A stretch of DNA of 40,495 nt from Clostridiaceae bacterium. Lineage in GTDB: Bacteria; Bacillota; Clostridia; Peptostreptococcales; Natronincolaceae. The stretch lies in contig JAFIFG010000134.1 in the NCBI GenBank assembly GCA_020832135.1, positions 1-40,495 on the forward strand, read 5' to 3'. The translations under genes and the position numbers were made by a program. Under the pieces are notes generated by a model. That model saw nothing but the letters and a program-made list of their open reading frames with translations, did not search any database and was not told the DNA's origin. Shown piece after piece: positions 1 through 8,525 of the stretch (the stretch's first letter is position 1; every line of letters starts with the position of its first letter).

Positions 1-275
1 GCTACTTTAGTCCTTTGGCATTGATGGCTAGATTAACAGAGGAAACAGGGGAATTGGCTAGAGAAGTAAATCATTATTACGGGGAGAAGCCTAAGAGAAA
101 GGATGAAGAGGAAAATACTATAGATATGGAATTGGCGGATTGTATGTTTATTCTGATGTGTTTTGCTAATTCACTAGATATTGATTTAGAAGAAGCCTTT
201 CATGCTATGATGCATAAGTTCAATACAAGGGATGCTAATCGATGGACACCAAAGGACGAGCAAGTGAAACTTTAG
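1..275 (+). CDS. MazG/YpjD-type nucleotide pyrophosphohydrolase, 3' part
   Basis: The reading frame is already open at the window edge (the codons before the first possible TTG start read Y-F-S-P), so the gene starts upstream and only its last ~91 codons are here. The text YFSPLALMARLTEETGELAREV followed by H-x-Y-G-E-K-P closely matches the B. subtilis YpjD branch of the MazG family as I remember it. The E-E-x-G-E and later E-x-x-D (E39-L-A-D) acidic residues are the usual metal-binding helices of all-alpha NTP pyrophosphatases. The family hydrolyses (d)NTPs to NMP and pyrophosphate, often as house-cleaning; the substrate here is unknown. The next gene begins 15 nt downstream, so the two are probably co-transcribed. 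Confidence 0.88.
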   Translation, partial: YFSPLALMARLTEETGELAREVNHYYGEKPKRKDEEENTIDMELADCMFILMCFANSLDIDLEEAFHAMMHKFNTRDANRWTPKDEQVKL

Positions 276-290
276 GAGAGGAGGAATACA

Positions 291-1265
291 ATGCCTATAA
301 AGGTTTATCATGATATTTATAGAAATGAGATTCAGTTACCTAAGAATCCTCTAAAGGTGCTAAATAGTTATATTATTCTAGGGGAAGATAGGAATTTAAT
401 CATTGATACAGGATTTAATAGTGAAGAGTGTAAAGCTTCCTTTATGGCGGGATTGAAGGAGTTAGATGTTGATTTAAGCAAGACGGATTTATTTATTACC
501 CATTTACATGCAGATCATAGTGGACTTGCTGCAACTTTGAATAAAGAAGGTATGACGGTTTATACCAGTAAAAAAGATGGAGAAATGATCAATGAAATGA
601 GTAGTGAGGCCTACTGGGAAAAGTTTGAATCCTATAAAAAAATATTTGATCTAGAAAAAGATCATGTATCCTTTGACGATCATCCAGGATATAAATATTG
701 TACAAAGGAGCCTATAGCATTTACTGCTCTTCAGGAGGGAGATATACTACAGATTGGCGATTATAGCTTTGATGTAGTAGATATTCCAGGACATACCCCA
801 GGACAAATTGGATTATATGAAGGTAAACACAAGTTGTTTTTTTGTGGTGACCATATTTTAGATAGAATCACTCCTAATATTGCTTTTTGGGAATTTGATG
901 AAGATAGCTTAGGGACTTATTTTAAAAGTCTAAAGAAGGTTAAGCAGTATGAAGTAGAACATCTATTTACTGCCCACAGGGAACCTGTAAAGGATTACAG
1001 AAGACGAGTAGAAGAGCTGTATGAGCACCACCAAAAGAGACTTAAAGAAATCATAGGGGTTATGGAAAGTGGAAAAGAAACTGTACGGGATATAGCTGCT
1101 AATATGCACTGGGAGTTAAGATATGATAGATGGGAGGACTTTCCCAATCCTCAAAAATGGTTTGCTGCAGGGGAGGCTATGTCTCATTTAGAACATTTAG
1201 TTTTTAGCGGAAAGGCAGAGAAAACCTATAGAAAAGAAACATTACACTATAAGTTAATTGTTTAA
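291..1265 (+). CDS. MBL-fold metallo-hydrolase
   Basis: 324 aa metallo-beta-lactamase-fold hydrolase. The signature T-H-L-H-A-D-H lies at residues 70-76. Further metal ligands are visible at H168 (P-G-H-T-P-G), D187 (C-G-D-H) and H229 (T-A-H-R-E-P), giving a complete dinuclear (usually Zn) site. The region after about residue 245 is helical and charged, resembling the C-terminal helical or winged-helix extension of many cytosolic MBL hydrolases. There is no signal peptide. The ATG at 291 follows a strong GAGGAGG site at 279-285. It sits between the pyrophosphohydrolase and an amidohydrolase in a tightly spaced run leading into a sigma-54 activator. The substrate cannot be read from sequence (thioesters, lactones and phosphodiesters are all possible). 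Confidence 0.85.
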   Translation: MPIKVYHDIYRNEIQLPKNPLKVLNSYIILGEDRNLIIDTGFNSEECKASFMAGLKELDVDLSKTDLFITHLHADHSGLAATLNKEGMTVYTSKKDGEMINEMSSEAYWEKFESYKKIFDLEKDHVSFDDHPGYKYCTKEPIAFTALQEGDILQIGDYSFDVVDIPGHTPGQIGLYEGKHKLFFCGDHILDRITPNIAFWEFDEDSLGTYFKSLKKVKQYEVEHLFTAHREPVKDYRRRVEELYEHHQKRLKEIIGVMESGKETVRDIAANMHWELRYDRWEDFPNPQKWFAAGEAMSHLEHLVFSGKAEKTYRKETLHYKLIV

Positions 1266-1291
1266 AATTCAATTTAAAGGGGAAGATTTAG

Positions 1292-2179
1292 ATGCTGGTG
1301 GATGCTCATGTACACATAGCATTAAATAGTTTGATAGATAGACAAAGATGGAGACCTTTAAGTCACGCCCATAAGGTTGAAATAGTCAGAAAAACCCTTC
1401 ATAAGTATAAAAAAAATAATATTTATGGCATAAGGGATGGTGGAGATAATTTTTTTGTTTCTAAAATTGTTAGAGGCATTGCAAAGGAGGAGGGAATTAT
1501 TTATAAAACCCCTATCTATGGATTGTATAAAAAGGGGTTTTATGGAGGGTTTCTAGGAAAACCTATTGAGGATAGAGTGGGTTTTATAAGGGAGTTTCAT
1601 AATCTTTTACAGCATGAATTAGATCACCTTAAGCTTATTGTAACTGGGATAGTAAATTTTAGAAAATATGGTGATGTTGGAGAAACCACCTTTTCCTTAA
1701 GGGAATTACAATATATGGTGGAAAAAGCAAAGTCTCAAGGTATCCCCATCATGGTACATGCCAACGGGAAAGATGGTGTGACAACAGCCATAAAGGCGGG
1801 AGCAGATACCATAGAGCATGGGTATTTAATAGATGAAGAAGTGTTATATAGCATGGGGGAAAATGATACTATTTGGGTGCCAACCTTAGCACCACTCGGA
1901 AATATTTTAAGTTCTCAGGACCCTAAATTTGAAAAAGAAGAAGAGATAATTAAAAAGGTATATCATGAGCATTTGAAAAACATAAAAAAAGCTATAGAAA
2001 TGGGTGTGAAGGTAGCTTTAGGTAGTGATGCCGGAGCCTATGGTGTGGGGCATGGTGATGGACTGTTAGATGAAATTAAACATTTCCAGGGAATAGGGTT
2101 AGATAAAACAACAGTAGAGAGCATCTGTAGGAAAAACGGCGATGAAATTTTAGCATTATATAGAAAAAATAAAGGGTGA
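1292..2179 (+). CDS. Amidohydrolase-superfamily metal-dependent hydrolase
   Basis: 295 aa TIM-barrel amidohydrolase. The N-terminal D-A-H-V-H gives metal ligands H6 and H8. H156 (V-H-A-N-G), H176 (I-E-H-G-Y) and D246 (G-S-D-A-G) complete the superfamily set. The barrel begins right at the N-terminus without the usual small beta-sandwich, so it is shorter than imidazolonepropionase or prolidase-like members (about 390-410 aa). ATG 1292 has an AAAGGGGAAG-type ribosome site. The next gene, a sigma-54 activator, starts only 5 nt after the stop, so it is likely translated from the same mRNA. The substrate is unknown; the neighbouring MBL hydrolase and cysteine desulfidase-type gene hint at breakdown of an amino-acid derivative, but that is inference. 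Confidence 0.82.
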   Translation: MLVDAHVHIALNSLIDRQRWRPLSHAHKVEIVRKTLHKYKKNNIYGIRDGGDNFFVSKIVRGIAKEEGIIYKTPIYGLYKKGFYGGFLGKPIEDRVGFIREFHNLLQHELDHLKLIVTGIVNFRKYGDVGETTFSLRELQYMVEKAKSQGIPIMVHANGKDGVTTAIKAGADTIEHGYLIDEEVLYSMGENDTIWVPTLAPLGNILSSQDPKFEKEEEIIKKVYHEHLKNIKKAIEMGVKVALGSDAGAYGVGHGDGLLDEIKHFQGIGLDKTTVESICRKNGDEILALYRKNKG

Positions 2180-2184
2180 TTTGA

Positions 2185-3966
2185 ATGAGCCTAAGAAAGA
2201 TTATCACTAGTGTACAAAATATATCAGAAGCTATAGCTAGTGTTATTAAAGTAGATGTAACCATTGTAGATGATAACTTCTATCGGATTGCTGGAACTGG
2301 AAGATACAGACAGCATATAGGAGGAAAAGTAGATGAAAATTCTGCCTTTGGAGTTGCATTAAATTTAGGCGATAACTTTATTATTGAAAATCCTAGACAG
2401 CATGATATATGCTTAAAATGTCATGATGTAGAGGACTGTAAAGAGTTTGCAGAAGTTTGTTGCCCTATTAAAATAGAGGACAAAATTATAGGAGTTATCG
2501 GCTTAATTGCCTTTGATGAAGAACAGAAAAGTGCTATGCTTTGCAATAAAGAGAATTTGATGAAGTTTTTAAACAAGATGGCGGATCTTATTTCAGCTAA
2601 GGTAGTTGAACAGGAAAACACAGATAAAATCAAAGTTTTAGTGCAGGAATTGGAGGTTGTGCTGGATTCGGTAGATAGAGGGATTATTGCTGTTGATGAA
2701 GAAGGCAAGCTGTTGAGGTATAATAAAAAAGCTTTACAGTTATTTAAAATAGAGGATAAAAAGCCACAGGATGTTAATGTAAAAGAAATTATAGGAGAAG
2801 ACATTTTCCATGAGTTACTTAAAAAAAACAACTATATAAAAAACAGACGGTTTCTTTACAAAAGGCATAACCATAGTTTTAGAGGGGTTTTTGATGCGAA
2901 GTCTATTCGTGTAGGGAATAGACCGCTGGGTGTGGTATTTACCTTCAGTAAATTGTCGGATATATTAAACACCGTCAATGAACTTACTACAGCCACCATT
3001 ATTACAGGGTTTGATGAAATTATAAGCAATAGCGATAGAGTTAAGCAAGTAAAACTAGAAGCTAAAAAGGCTGCTGAATCCTCCTCCACTATATTGATTC
3101 AAGGGGAGAGTGGAACTGGCAAGGAACTCTTTGCTAGAGCTATTCACTTTGAAAGTAGTAGAAGAAAATCTCCTTTTATACCCATCAACTGTGCAGCGAT
3201 TCCTGAACAGTTATTGGAGAGTGAATTATTTGGATATGAAGAGGGAGCTTTTACAGGGGCTAGAAAAGGAGGGAAGGAAGGAAAATTTCAACTGGCAAAT
3301 GAAGGAACACTTTTTCTTGATGAAATAGGAGATATGCCACTGCATCTTCAAACAAAGTTATTGAGGGTACTACAGGATCAAGCCATTGAAAAAGTAGGAG
3401 GAAAGGATTTCATACCAATAAATGTAAGGATTATTACCGCCACCAACCAGGATTTAGAAGAAAAGGTGTTGGAGGGATCCTTTCGACAGGACCTATTTTA
3501 TCGCATTAATGTTATTCCTATTGCTATTCCTCCCTTACGGGAAAGGGACGAGGATATTATTGTCCTAATGCACTATTTACTTGAAAAATGCAATAGAAAG
3601 CTAGGAAAAGATGTTGAAGCAATAGATTCCAAAGTAATAGGCATTTTAAAAAACTATCATTGGCCCGGTAATGTTAGGGAGTTAGAAAACACAATAGAGT
3701 ATGCAGTCAATATGTGTAATGAAAAAACCATTAAAGAGAGACATTTACCTAATCGTTTAGTGCATAGGAAAAAATCTTATCAGGAAGTAATACCAGAGAC
3801 TATTACACCAATGAAGGAGTTAGAAAAAAGAGAAATACAAAAAGCTGTGGCTCATTTTGGAAATAGCAAGCAAGCAATGACACAGGCAGCCGTTGCCTTG
3901 GGAATAGGTAGAGCTACACTATATAGGAAAATAAAGGAATATGACATAAAAGCAGTCTCAAAATGA
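2185..3966 (+). CDS. Sigma-54-dependent enhancer-binding activator (CdsR-like), PAS + AAA+ + Fis HTH
   Basis: 593 aa transcriptional activator of RNA polymerase-sigma-54. An N-terminal sensory domain (about 1-140) contains a cysteine cluster C76-x2-C79-x5-C85-x6-C92-C93. A PAS-like segment follows at about 150-265. The AAA+ motor spans about 275-510, with Walker A G-E-S-G-T-G-K-E at 307-314 and the sigma-54-contacting loop G-A-F-T-G-A at 354-359. A Fis-type helix-turn-helix ends the protein (about 555-590). ATG 2185 lies 5 nt after the amidohydrolase stop. It sits directly upstream of a sigma-54 promoter and a cysteine desulfidase-family gene. In Clostridioides difficile the SigL-dependent CdsR/CdsB pair has the same logic (from memory), so this regulator probably senses cysteine or a derivative; that role is inferred. 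Confidence 0.93.
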   Translation: MSLRKIITSVQNISEAIASVIKVDVTIVDDNFYRIAGTGRYRQHIGGKVDENSAFGVALNLGDNFIIENPRQHDICLKCHDVEDCKEFAEVCCPIKIEDKIIGVIGLIAFDEEQKSAMLCNKENLMKFLNKMADLISAKVVEQENTDKIKVLVQELEVVLDSVDRGIIAVDEEGKLLRYNKKALQLFKIEDKKPQDVNVKEIIGEDIFHELLKKNNYIKNRRFLYKRHNHSFRGVFDAKSIRVGNRPLGVVFTFSKLSDILNTVNELTTATIITGFDEIISNSDRVKQVKLEAKKAAESSSTILIQGESGTGKELFARAIHFESSRRKSPFIPINCAAIPEQLLESELFGYEEGAFTGARKGGKEGKFQLANEGTLFLDEIGDMPLHLQTKLLRVLQDQAIEKVGGKDFIPINVRIITATNQDLEEKVLEGSFRQDLFYRINVIPIAIPPLRERDEDIIVLMHYLLEKCNRKLGKDVEAIDSKVIGILKNYHWPGNVRELENTIEYAVNMCNEKTIKERHLPNRLVHRKKSYQEVIPETITPMKELEKREIQKAVAHFGNSKQAMTQAAVALGIGRATLYRKIKEYDIKAVSK

Positions 3967-3998
3967 TATTTTTTATCATTTTGAGACTGCTTTTATGC
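3948..3998 (+). terminator. Perfect 21-bp stem hairpin at the end of the sigma-54 activator gene
   Basis: Arms 3948-3968 and 3974-3994 are perfectly complementary over 21 bp with a 5-nt T loop, and the right arm ends in TTTT. The stop codon of the activator gene (3964-3966) is inside the left arm. It is probably an intrinsic terminator, although the U-tract is short. The same sequence also supplies two of the three copies of a candidate enhancer half-site, so it may serve as DNA binding site and RNA hairpin. Confidence 0.75.
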
Positions 3999-4018
3999 TA
4001 TTTTTTATCATTTTGAGA
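3956..4018 (+). promoter_or_regulatory. Candidate upstream activating sequence: three copies of a 13-bp half-site
   Basis: The half-site TATCATTTTGAGA occurs at 3974-3986 and 4006-4018, and inverted at 3956-3968. The two direct copies sit in a 19-bp exact repeat (3968-3986 and 4000-4018) offset by 32 bp, about three helical turns. The inverted pair centres about 100 bp upstream of the -12 element at 4072. That is the normal distance and arrangement for an enhancer bound by a Fis-type activator dimer, and the activator gene ends within it. The function is inferred from layout. Confidence 0.65.
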
Positions 4019-4057
4019 AAACAAGGTTTTTTGTGCAGGATTTTTCAATGTTTCAAG

Positions 4058-4074
4058 TTGGCATGATTATTGCT
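4058..4074 (+). promoter_or_regulatory. Sigma-54 (-24/-12) promoter
   Basis: TTGGCATGATTATTGCT matches the TTGGCAC-N5-TTGC consensus. The invariant GG (4060-4061) and GC (4072-4073) are spaced by exactly 12 bp. It lies 41 nt before the ATG of the cysteine desulfidase-family gene. Confidence 0.88.
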
Positions 4075-4114
4075 CTTTTAAAGAGTATCAAATCATAAGA
4101 ATGGGGTGTAAACT

Positions 4115-5431
4115 ATGCAACTAAAAAAATTAATCCTTGATACCTTAAAAGAAGAAGTTGTGCCAGCAATGGGTTGTACAGAGCCGGTAACAGTTGCTTT
4201 AGCTTGTGCAAAGGCTAGAGAATTAGCAAGTTCATATGAAATTAAGAAGGTAGAAGTATTGGTTTCTCCTAATATATACAAAAACGGATTAGCGGTGGGC
4301 ATACCTCATACAGATGAAGTAGGCCTTCCTATTGCAGCTGCCTTGGGATTAATGTGTGGTGATAGCAGTAAAGGACTACAGGTATTGGAGGCTGTTGAAA
4401 AAAAGGATGTGGAACTTGTTAAGGGATTAGTAGAGCAAAGGAAGGTTTTGCTTCAAATAAAGGATACAAAAGAGAAGGTGTACGTTGAGGTAAGACTTTA
4501 TACAAAAGAAGAAAATATTAAAGTTATTATAGAAGGAAGACATGATGAGTTTGTTTATTTAGAAAGGCAAGGGGAAATACTATTAAATAAAGACAGTAAA
4601 ATTATAGGAAAAGACAATAAAAAGAAGCTTTTATGGCAAACTAAAATAGAGAAGATTATTAGAGGGATAGAGGAAATGCAGGCTGATGAACTAGAGTTCA
4701 TGCTGCAAGGCTTAGAAATGAATGAAAAGATTGCTCTAGCAGGACTAAATAAAGAGACTGGTATGGGGGTGGGAAAAACCTTATATGACAATATAGAGAA
4801 GGGGATTTTATCGGATGATCTAATGAGTCAAGCCATGATGCTGACGGCTGCAGCTGCAGATGCTAGGATGTCGGGTATAACAATGCCAGTGATGAGTAGT
4901 AATGGCAGTGGGAATAATGGACTAACAGCAGTATTGCCTATTGTTGCTTATAAAAGAAAGTTTCCTACAGAGGAGGAAAAACTTGCTAAAGCTGTGGCTA
5001 TAAGTCATATAATGAATGGTTATATTAAGCACTATATAGGAAGGCTTTCTGCATTATGTGGCTGTGCTGTTTCCGCCGCTACAGGTGCTGCCATGGCCAT
5101 AGCCTGGTTAATGGGGGCTGATTATAAACAGATGGAGGGTGTTATAAAAAACATGTTAGCTAACTTAAGCGGTATGATTTGTGATGGTGCTAAAGTAGGA
5201 TGTGCTTTAAAGCTTTCCTCATCTGCTTCCGCTGCTATTCAATCAACCATCTTAGCGATGAATCATCAGGTGGTGCCGGCTGGCAATGGTATTATTGCAG
5301 AAACGGCAGAGGATACGATAGATAACTTAAGAATATTATGTGAAGAGGGAATGAAGCTTACCGATGGTGTTATTGTAGATGTGATGAAAAAATATACTGT
5401 ATATACAGAAAATATTGACGTAGGAGCATGA
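4115..5431 (+). CDS. cyuA: L-cysteine desulfidase family protein (CyuA/CdsB, UPF0597)
   Basis: 438 aa, the full length of the CyuA (YhaM)/UPF0597 family. It matches at the N-terminal V-P-A-M-G-C-T-E-P-V block (C21), at N-G-S-G-N-N-G-L, and in the C-terminal cysteine-rich core L-C-G-C-A (C315, C317), I-C-D-G-A-K (C356) and V-G-C-A-L-K-L (C363). The spaced cysteines are those expected to carry the oxygen-labile [4Fe-4S] cluster. The family degrades L-cysteine to pyruvate, ammonia and sulfide; some members act on serine-like substrates. It is cytoplasmic. The ATG at 4115 follows GGGGTG. A sigma-54 promoter lies 41 nt upstream and the activator gene ends within its enhancer, so expression is probably substrate-induced. 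Confidence 0.88.
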   Translation: MQLKKLILDTLKEEVVPAMGCTEPVTVALACAKARELASSYEIKKVEVLVSPNIYKNGLAVGIPHTDEVGLPIAAALGLMCGDSSKGLQVLEAVEKKDVELVKGLVEQRKVLLQIKDTKEKVYVEVRLYTKEENIKVIIEGRHDEFVYLERQGEILLNKDSKIIGKDNKKKLLWQTKIEKIIRGIEEMQADELEFMLQGLEMNEKIALAGLNKETGMGVGKTLYDNIEKGILSDDLMSQAMMLTAAAADARMSGITMPVMSSNGSGNNGLTAVLPIVAYKRKFPTEEEKLAKAVAISHIMNGYIKHYIGRLSALCGCAVSAATGAAMAIAWLMGADYKQMEGVIKNMLANLSGMICDGAKVGCALKLSSSASAAIQSTILAMNHQVVPAGNGIIAETAEDTIDNLRILCEEGMKLTDGVIVDVMKKYTVYTENIDVGA

Positions 5432-5442
5432 GAGAGATATAC

Positions 5443-5480
5443 TTTTACTTAGAATAGCACTAGTGCTATTCTAAGTAAAA
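5443..5480. repeat. 38-bp perfect palindrome between cyuA and the nitronate monooxygenase gene
   Basis: Every base from 5443 to 5480 is mirrored about the centre at 5461/5462 (left arm TTTTACTTAGAATAGCACT). On the plus strand it is followed by A-rich, not T-rich, sequence, so it is not a classic plus-strand intrinsic terminator. It ends 22 nt before the next ATG. It could be an operator, a processing hairpin or a weak terminator. Confidence 0.7.
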
Positions 5481-5502
5481 AAACAAATAAGGAGTCGATA
5501 TT

Positions 5503-6579
5503 ATGAAGTTACCTCCTTTAAAATTAGGAGAGAAGATTGCAGAGGTTCCCATTGTACAGGGAGCAATGGGTGTAGGTGTCTCTTTATCAAAGTTAGCTGC
5601 TGCAGTAGCCAATGCAGGTGGTGTAGGTGTTATATCTGCTGTACAAATTGGATTTGAAGAGCCTGATTTTGAAACCAATAATGCTGAAGCCAATGAAAAT
5701 GCCCTTAGAAAACATATCAGAAAAGCAAGAGAGCTAAGTCCTAAAGGAATCATAGGTGTAAATTTAATGGTGGCTATTAATAATTATACGGAAATGGCTA
5801 AGGCTGCTGTAGAGGAAAAAATTGATTTGATTGTTTCTGGAGCGGGCCTACCAAAGGACTTACCAGAAATAGTTCAAGGAACAAAGACAAAAATAGCTCC
5901 TATTGTATCCTCGGGAAAAGCTGCAGCTTTAATAACAAAACTATGGGACAAGCGGTTTAACTATATACCAGATTTAGTTGTGGTGGAGGGTCCAGAGGCA
6001 GGAGGACACCTAGGTTTTTCTGTAGAGGATTTAAATGCTACTCCAAAACCTCAATTAGATAAAATTGTAGAGGATGTCATCGATGCATTAAAACCCTTTG
6101 AAGAAAAGCACAATAAAAAGATTCCTGTTATTGCTGCTGGAGGGGTATTTGATGGTAAAGATATAGCAAAGTACTTAGAAATAGGTGCGGCAGGGGTTCA
6201 AATGGCTACAAGATTTGTGGCTACGGAGGAATGTGATGCAGATATAAGGTATAAAGAGACTTATGTTCAGTCGCAGCAACAGGACATTCAATTAGTAAAA
6301 AGTCCTGTGGGTATGCCTGGAAGAGCTATTCACAATGATTTTCTGAAAAAGCTAGAAAAAAGTAATATTCCTGTGACCAAATGCTACAATTGCTTAAAAC
6401 CTTGCGAACCTAAAAACACACCATATTGTATATCTACAGCACTGATTAATGCTGTTAAAGGAAATGTGCAAGAAGGGTTGATTTTTTCTGGTACCAATGC
6501 CTATCGTATTGACAAGATCGTAAGTGTCAAGGAACTTATGGCACAGTTAGTTGAAGAAACGAAGAAAGCATTAGCATAA
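5503..6579 (+). CDS. Nitronate monooxygenase / FabK-like FMN TIM-barrel flavoprotein
   Basis: 358 aa FMN-dependent TIM-barrel enzyme of the 2-nitropropane dioxygenase/enoyl-ACP reductase II superfamily. Visible features are the N-terminal P-I-V-Q-G-A-M-G-V-G-V, the G-G-V-G-V-I strand, V-V-E-G-P-E-A-G-G-H-L-G (the His of the A-G-G-H motif is the usual active-site residue), and the phosphate-binding P-V-I-A-A-G-G-V-F-D-G. A C-terminal cysteine-rich stretch (C-Y-N-C-L-K-P-C-x7-C, from about residue 294) is longer than in FabK proper. This favours a nitronate monooxygenase-like protein rather than the fatty-acid reductase. No fab genes are adjacent. ATG 5503 has an AAGGAG site. The physiological substrate is unknown. 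Confidence 0.82.
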   Translation: MKLPPLKLGEKIAEVPIVQGAMGVGVSLSKLAAAVANAGGVGVISAVQIGFEEPDFETNNAEANENALRKHIRKARELSPKGIIGVNLMVAINNYTEMAKAAVEEKIDLIVSGAGLPKDLPEIVQGTKTKIAPIVSSGKAAALITKLWDKRFNYIPDLVVVEGPEAGGHLGFSVEDLNATPKPQLDKIVEDVIDALKPFEEKHNKKIPVIAAGGVFDGKDIAKYLEIGAAGVQMATRFVATEECDADIRYKETYVQSQQQDIQLVKSPVGMPGRAIHNDFLKKLEKSNIPVTKCYNCLKPCEPKNTPYCISTALINAVKGNVQEGLIFSGTNAYRIDKIVSVKELMAQLVEETKKALA

Positions 6580-6590
6580 AATCAGTATAT

Positions 6591-6627
6591 AAAAATCTCC
6601 TCCCTATAAAATGGGAAGGAGATTTTT
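6591..6627. terminator. Bidirectional intrinsic terminator
   Basis: A-rich left arm with CTCCTCCC, an 8-nt loop, then GGGAAGGAG followed by T6; one bulged base. It lies between the converging flavoprotein and BCCT genes and has A/T tracts on both sides, so it can serve both strands. Confidence 0.85.
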
Positions 6628-6632
6628 TCACC

Positions 6633-8270
6633 TTACTGTTGCTTTTTCTTTAAATTATTAACGATATTTTTATACCTATTAATATCTCTAATTTTCTTTT
6701 GGCTTTTATAGGAGGCACGAATACTATCCACCAACAGTATACTCATAACCACCAATATAATAGCAAAAGGCAATCCAGTACTTATTACAGCCGCCTGTAG
6801 GGCATTAAGAGCTCTTTCACCACCGATGAGTAGTAGAATAGCTGCCACCAAACCCTCCATGCAGGCCCAGAAAACTCTTTGTGGAACAGGGGAATCTAAT
6901 TTTCCCCCAGATGTAATGTTATCCACCACTAGAGAACCAGAGTCACTGGAGGTAATAAAGAAGGAAATAACTAACAGAGTACCCAATAGGGATAAAAGAA
7001 CCCTTAAACCCCCGGCAAAAATAGGAGCTTCAAGATAGCTAATCATTTCAAACAAAGCTATTGGGAGATTATCCTGGACAACCTGAAACAACTCTCCATT
7101 GGCACCGTGATCTATATACATTGCAGTAGCACCAAAAACCGATAACCACAAGAAGGACAATAAAGAAGGAATAATTAACACTGCTGATACAAATTCACGG
7201 ATGGTTCTACCCTTAGATATTCTAGCAATAAACATTCCAACAAACGGCGACCAAGAGATCCACCAGGATAAGTAGAATACTGACCATCCACCTTGCCAAG
7301 CCTGGTCCTCCACTGATATAAAGAAGGCAGATCTAATAAAGTCATTTAGATATAAACCTAAACTATTGGAGAATATTTTTAATATGTAGGTTGTAGGGCC
7401 AAGGATGAAAACTATTAACATAAATATACCTGCTAATCGTATATTCATTTCTGATAAAAATCTAACTCCTTTATCGATACCTGTAACCACCGATATTGTG
7501 GCCATAAGGGTGATAATGGCAATTAAGATAACTTGAATACCAACATTAACCGGTATACCTACCAAATAATTCAAACCACTATTTATTTGCTGAACCCCTA
7601 AGCCTAATGATGTGGCCAGTCCAAATAAACAGGATAGGACTGCAAGAACATCAATAAGATCTCCCCAAAAACCAAAGACCTTTTCCTTCAAAAGAGGATA
7701 AAATACAGATCTTAAAGAAAGGGGAAGGTTTTTGTTATAGGCAAAAAAAGCCAATGCTAAAGAGATTAATGCATAAATTCCCCATGGGTGTAGACCCCAG
7801 TGGAAGAAGGTGGTAGCCATTGCTGTATAATCACCATAATTCCCAGGAAAAATAGGCGGAGCAATTGCATAATGATATAGCGGCTCCCCCACAGCCCAAA
7901 ACATAAGACCAATACCCATTCCAGCGGAGAGCAACATAGAATACCATGCAAAGTTGGAAAATTCAGGAGAACTATCGACCCCTCCAATCCGAACATTTCC
8001 CAGTTTAGAGAAGGCAAACATCAAACATACTACAATAAAAAAGTTACTGGATAATATGAAAACCCAATCGGCATTGGTAACAATTGTAGTTTGCACCCTA
8101 TCAAAGAGCTCATTAGCATGCTCTAAATTAAAGAGAGCATACCCAGCAAAAAATAGTATAAATAATCCAGAAATACCAGATACTACCGGATTCATATCCA
8201 TGCCATATTTCTTAAAATTCCTACTATATAATTTATCTTCTAGTTGTTTACTGATATCATCTTTTTTCAT
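6633..8270 (-). CDS. BCCT-family betaine/carnitine/choline transporter
   Basis: About 545 aa polytopic membrane protein with roughly 12 hydrophobic segments. Family signatures are G-M-G-I-G-L-M-F-W-A-V-G-E-P near residue 100 and the W-W-I-S-W-S-P-F-V-G-M-F-I-A-R-I-S-K-G-R-T block, whose aromatic residues form the trimethylammonium-binding box. The family imports glycine betaine, choline or carnitine, usually with Na+ or H+. I place the start at the ATG at 8270. The upstream in-frame GTG (8279) overlaps its ribosome site AAAGAGGTG, which is correctly spaced only for the ATG. The C-terminal tail is short and lysine-rich, without the long sensory tail of BetP. Likely roles are osmoprotection or uptake of a quaternary amine as nutrient; the exact substrate is unresolved. 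The gene stands alone on the minus strand. Confidence 0.9.
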   Translation of the reverse strand: MKKDDISKQLEDKLYSRNFKKYGMDMNPVVSGISGLFILFFAGYALFNLEHANELFDRVQTTIVTNADWVFILSSNFFIVVCLMFAFSKLGNVRIGGVDSSPEFSNFAWYSMLLSAGMGIGLMFWAVGEPLYHYAIAPPIFPGNYGDYTAMATTFFHWGLHPWGIYALISLALAFFAYNKNLPLSLRSVFYPLLKEKVFGFWGDLIDVLAVLSCLFGLATSLGLGVQQINSGLNYLVGIPVNVGIQVILIAIITLMATISVVTGIDKGVRFLSEMNIRLAGIFMLIVFILGPTTYILKIFSNSLGLYLNDFIRSAFFISVEDQAWQGGWSVFYLSWWISWSPFVGMFIARISKGRTIREFVSAVLIIPSLLSFLWLSVFGATAMYIDHGANGELFQVVQDNLPIALFEMISYLEAPIFAGGLRVLLSLLGTLLVISFFITSSDSGSLVVDNITSGGKLDSPVPQRVFWACMEGLVAAILLLIGGERALNALQAAVISTGLPFAIILVVMSILLVDSIRASYKSQKKIRDINRYKNIVNNLKKKQQ

Positions 8271-8525
8271 AAGAAACACCTCTTTATCTTGACGTTATAA
8301 GTGTAGACAATGTATTATAATTACTAAATTTCTTAATTAGTATAAGTAAATGAACACTACTATATTCTAAATTTTTATGTGTTCCTTAGATTACACAGTT
8401 TAAGAGTATAACATATCAAAACATTAACTGTAAAGGGAACTGTATTCATTTATGATAGCTATAGCATAAATATCTGCATTTTTGTTATAATGTAACTATA
8501 TTTTGAAAGAAGAAAGGAAGAAAAA

